64,000 nucleotides of DNA from Synechococcus sp. A18-25c (lineage in GTDB: Bacteria; Cyanobacteriota; Cyanobacteriia; PCC-6307; Cyanobiaceae): assembly GCF_014280035.1 (NCBI RefSeq), contig NZ_CP047957.1, positions 930,001-994,000 of the forward strand. Direction: 5' to 3'. A program made the translations under genes and the position numbers. The notes below the pieces were generated by a model. The model saw nothing but the letters and a program-made list of their open reading frames with translations, was not told the DNA's origin and did not search any database. Numbering within the stretch: position 1 is the stretch's first letter; every line of letters starts with the position of its first letter. Shown in pieces: positions 62,343 through 64,000 of the stretch.

Positions 62343-64000
62343 TTAGGCCTCCATGGATCGGCGGATGTAGAACTCTTCGTCCTCAACGAGGGGGCGCCCC
62401 AGTCCGTAGCCATAGGGCTCACTCATGACCGTGGGCACGTCATCTTCAAAATTTTCGGCAGGGGGTGGAGAAGGCAGTAGCCATTCCAGTCCGATCGCAT
62501 TCCATGGGTTGGCGGACGCTTTGGCGCCCCGTGACCAGGAGCTGACAAGGTTGAGGATGAATGGAATGGAAGCCACACCGAGCATGAAAGCCCCGATGCT
62601 GGCAATCACATTCCAGATGGCAAATTCCGGGTCATAGGAGGCCACACGGCGGGGCATGCCGTAAAGGCCGGCCCAATGAAGAGGGAGCCAATTGAGTGTT
62701 GCCCCGATGAATGTGAGAGCGAAATGCACCTTGCCGAGACCTTCGTAATACATGCGCCCGGTGAACTTCGGGAACCAGTGGTAGATGCCGGCGAAGATCC
62801 CGAAACCGATCGTGTTGAAGATGATGTAGTGAAAATGAGCCACCACGAAATAGGTGTTGCCGACGTGAATATCAATCGGAACGGTGCCAAGCATGACGCC
62901 GGTAATGCCGCCGAAGATGAAATTCACCAGTCCTCCCAAGACAAACAACATTGGAGTGGTGAGGCGGATCTTGCCTCCCCAAAGAGTGCCTAGCCAGGCG
63001 AACACCTTCACGCCTGTGGGTACGGCGATCAGCATGGTGGTGACCATGAACAAATTGCGCATCCACTGGGGTGTTCCTGTGTAAAACATGTGGTGAACCC
63101 ACACGATCAGACCGAGGAACGTGATGATGAACGAGGCCAGAGCTACGAACTTGTAGCCGAAAAGTGGTTTGCGTGAATACACCGTGATGAGTTCGGAAAA
63201 GATGCCGAACACCGGCAGCACCATGACGTACACCGCTGGGTGCGAGTAAAACCAGAAGAAATGTTGATAGAGAACCGGATCGCCTCCGCCTTCAGGTCGA
63301 AAGAAACTGGTGCCGAAGCTGAGGTCAAAGAGGAGCATGATGGCGCCGCCTGTTAAGGCAGGCAGGCCAATGAGCTGGAGGGTCTGTGCCGCCCAGGCAG
63401 TCCAGATGTACACAGGCATCTTGAAGAAACCCATGCCGGGAGCACGCATCCGCAGGATCGTGGTGACAAAGTTGATCGCGCCCATGATCGAGGAAATGCC
63501 GGAAAGCGCTACAGCGAGGATCCACAGAAATTCCCCGTTGATCAGATGCCCAAGCGGGTTCTGAATGCTGACCGGTGGATACGACCACCAACCGGATGAC
63601 GCAGGACCGCCCGGCACGAAAAAGCTGCTCAGCAACACCAGGGCAAACACAGGCACCAACCAGAAGGCGGCGGCATTCACCTTGGGGAAGGCCATGTCGG
63701 GTGCCCCGATCATGGTCGGAATCAACAGGTTGTTGAATCCATTGAGGACCGGAAAAAGAAATAGGAACAGCATCACTGTCCCGTGCATCGTGTAAAGACC
63801 GTTGTAAACACTCGGGTCAACTAGATCGGATGGAGGTGTGATCAGCTCTCCGCGCATCACCATGGCCAGCAGACCTCCCACGAGCAGGAAGAACAGCGAC
63901 AAGCCGATGTATTGGATACCGATCACCTTGGCGTCGGTGTTGAAACTGAAAAAGCGTTTCCAGTTGTCGGGTGCCCCTGGAACAGGATGGGGAGCCTTGA
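62343..64000 (-). CDS. ctaD: Cytochrome c oxidase subunit I (partial, 5' end outside window)
   Basis: Heme-copper oxidase core. About 552 codons are visible; the frame stays open to the right edge, reading KAPHPVPGAPDNWKRFFSFN before the first in-frame start seen inside the window (63926), so the true start lies outside. Ligands: low-spin heme His in LYTMHGTVMLFLF and HFHYIIFNTIG, CuB His in FWFYSHPAVYVMVLP (His-Tyr crosslink) and VWVHHMFYTG. About 12 membrane helices. Ends with an Asp/Glu-rich tail (ENFEDDVPTV). Followed by ctaE. Confidence 0.96.
   Translation of the reverse strand, partial: KAPHPVPGAPDNWKRFFSFNTDAKVIGIQYIGLSLFFLLVGGLLAMVMRGELITPPSDLVDPSVYNGLYTMHGTVMLFLFLFPVLNGFNNLLIPTMIGAPDMAFPKVNAAAFWLVPVFALVLLSSFFVPGGPASSGWWSYPPVSIQNPLGHLINGEFLWILAVALSGISSIMGAINFVTTILRMRAPGMGFFKMPVYIWTAWAAQTLQLIGLPALTGGAIMLLFDLSFGTSFFRPEGGGDPVLYQHFFWFYSHPAVYVMVLPVFGIFSELITVYSRKPLFGYKFVALASFIITFLGLIVWVHHMFYTGTPQWMRNLFMVTTMLIAVPTGVKVFAWLGTLWGGKIRLTTPMLFVLGGLVNFIFGGITGVMLGTVPIDIHVGNTYFVVAHFHYIIFNTIGFGIFAGIYHWFPKFTGRMYYEGLGKVHFALTFIGATLNWLPLHWAGLYGMPRRVASYDPEFAIWNVIASIGAFMLGVASIPFILNLVSSWSRGAKASANPWNAIGLEWLLPSPPPAENFEDDVPTVMSEPYGYGLGRPLVEDEEFYIRRSMEA

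Overview
The window is a 64 kb, GC-rich piece of a marine picocyanobacterial chromosome, most likely Synechococcus subcluster 5.1. The evidence is an alpha-type carboxysome operon with form IA Rubisco, psaM, both protochlorophyllide reductases, the ado/aar hydrocarbon genes, and near-continuous coding with very short or overlapping gene junctions. It reads as core genome. I see no prophage, IS element, CRISPR array, rRNA or tRNA gene.

Layout. 0-5 kb: frr (cut by the window edge), pyrH, a small unknown gene, cobO, a methyltransferase, a lone tyrosine recombinase, and hemH with a chlorophyll-binding-like tail. 5-12.4 kb: ilvB, a secreted nuclease-like protein, a FAD enzyme, and an overlapping trio on the minus strand (S1-domain protein, Tab2-like RNA-binding protein, pgeF). 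12.4-18.6 kb: creatininase-family protein, ado, aar, accA, an SDR, folE, trpF. 18.6-25.2 kb: site-2 protease, a lipoate ligase/octanoyltransferase-type protein, two unrelated transporters, CRR6, psaM, several small unknowns, and a gene-poor stretch with very small candidate genes and a 19-bp tandem repeat. 25.3-30.9 kb: por plus chlL/chlB/chlN, that is, light-dependent and light-independent protochlorophyllide reduction side by side.

30.9-46.4 kb is a CO2-concentrating island: csoS1D, rdgB (opposite strand), csoS1, cbbL, cbbS, csoS2, csoSCA, csoS4A, csoS4B, csoS1E, then the NDH-1 CO2-uptake genes ndhF4, ndhD4 and cupB, then acRAF and cbbX for Rubisco assembly and activation. Together these encode CO2 hydration at the thylakoid, shell, cargo scaffold, carbonic anhydrase, enzyme and chaperones. 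Within it, the N-terminus of CsoSCA carries a motif matching the N-repeats of CsoS2.

46.4-64 kb: small unknown, ridA, a ferric-iron-type ABC ATPase, gloB, hisG, an ABC exporter, an alpha/beta hydrolase, a GNAT, a TIGR04283/TIGR04282-type glycosyltransferase pair, a lipoprotein HtrA protease, dnaA, two DUF2808 paralogues flanking a ParB-like gene, gor, a GMC oxidoreductase, ctaE, and ctaD (cut by the window edge).

Starts were chosen by reading for conserved N-termini, spacing to neighbours and Shine-Dalgarno-like sequence. Many genes here lack an obvious Shine-Dalgarno, so several starts are uncertain by a few codons. Family names come from remembered motifs and context, not from a search.
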